64,000 bases of DNA from Paenibacillus ottowii (GTDB taxonomy: Bacteria > Bacillota > Bacilli > Paenibacillales > Paenibacillaceae): contig NZ_VIJZ01000002.1 of assembly GCF_006874425.1 (NCBI RefSeq), positions 1-64,000 of the forward strand. Reading direction: 5' to 3'. A program made the translations under genes and the position numbers. Below, one piece after another: positions 63,842 to 64,000 of the stretch. The number at the start of each line of letters is the position of its first letter. The stretch's first letter is position 1. The notes under the pieces are model-generated. The model made no database searches. It was given only the letters and a program-made list of their open reading frames with translations, and was not told the DNA's origin.

Positions 63842-64000
63842 TTAATAGTAAAATAATCTTTCTCTTTGCCCTACACTAACTAAACTTTCATACTTTATAA
63901 AAGTTCTAACGTCTGCAAATTGTTTAAACTGCTCAAATAATTTTATGCATCTAATGAAAAAGGATTCTTTGTTATTGGCTAATGATTTAGATAACACGTC
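63842..64000 (-). CDS. C-terminal end of an unknown gene at the right edge
   Basis: The minus-strand frame is open from the window edge to TAA at 63842 (52 codons), reading DVLSKSLANNKESFFIRCIK in its first part and EQFKQFADVRTFIKYES further on. AT-rich codon use and charged helices suggest a real protein end, but no family can be named. Confidence 0.4.
   Translation of the reverse strand, partial: DVLSKSLANNKESFFIRCIKLFEQFKQFADVRTFIKYESLVSVGQRERLFYY

Noticed and set aside
1..64000. CRISPR arrays, tRNA or rRNA genes
   Set aside because: No regular repeat-spacer pattern, cloverleaf or rRNA sequence was seen on either strand.

Overview
The window looks like a chromosome segment of a spore-forming Gram-positive of the Paenibacillus type. 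I infer this from moderate GC, strong GGAGG-type ribosome binding sites, CGAAC-N4-GTTC SOS boxes, a TPP-controlled thiazole operon, a YjcZ-like sporulation peptide and an NRPS gene with a c-di-GMP-I riboswitch. Genus is an inference; I do not assign a species.

Left part (1-29 kb). The window opens inside the first module of an NRPS gene read leftwards, preceded by a riboswitch and its terminator. Housekeeping genes follow, mostly on the minus strand: aldo/keto reductase, topB, gltD, folA-thyA, and the pdhA-pdhB-pdhC-lpdA operon with its promoter and terminator. Next come an esterase, a low-molecular-weight phosphatase, a thiN-like gene, a secreted NlpC/P60 hydrolase and an OmpR-type regulator lacking its phospho-acceptor Asp. 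The thiazole operon tenI-thiO-thiS-thiG-thiF sits under a TPP riboswitch. Then an ABC-F ATPase, a ferritin-like protein, a DUF421 membrane protein, and a MarR regulator divergent from an amidohydrolase with clear promoters and operators.

Middle (29-40 kb). A minus-strand cluster of overlapping genes encodes a Tad/Flp-pilus-like machine. In transcription order: a Ser/Thr kinase fused to a degenerate ParA/CpaE-like domain, a CpaB/SAF protein, two further CpaE-like proteins with no P-loop lysine, a CpaF/TadA ATPase, a TadB-TadC fusion, and four small membrane or exported proteins. This is the best candidate for an underdescribed system.

Right-centre (40-54 kb). An RlmM-like methyltransferase, ABC ATPase, thioredoxin-like and cREC-type genes form an overlapping set. 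Base-repair genes (AP endonuclease IV family and an Fpg/Nei homologue with a broken zinc finger) follow, then a NagD-type HAD, rnz, metH divergent from an acireductone dioxygenase, a HAD hydrolase, a membrane protein, a DUF896 protein, and the divergent yneA/lexA SOS pair.

Right end (54-64 kb). This is accessory in character: two tandem small basic paralogues, a frameshifted PLAT-domain remnant, a MarR/SDR pair, a glycosyltransferase and an AT-rich FAD oxidoreductase behind a terminator-like hairpin. Beyond these are an intact guanidine-I riboswitch in front of a decayed SMR exporter locus, a probable spore-surface gene pair (novel 122-aa protein plus Asp-box beta-propeller) with a sigma-K-like promoter, a YjcZ-like peptide, a collapsed IS3-family element and the end of an unknown gene.
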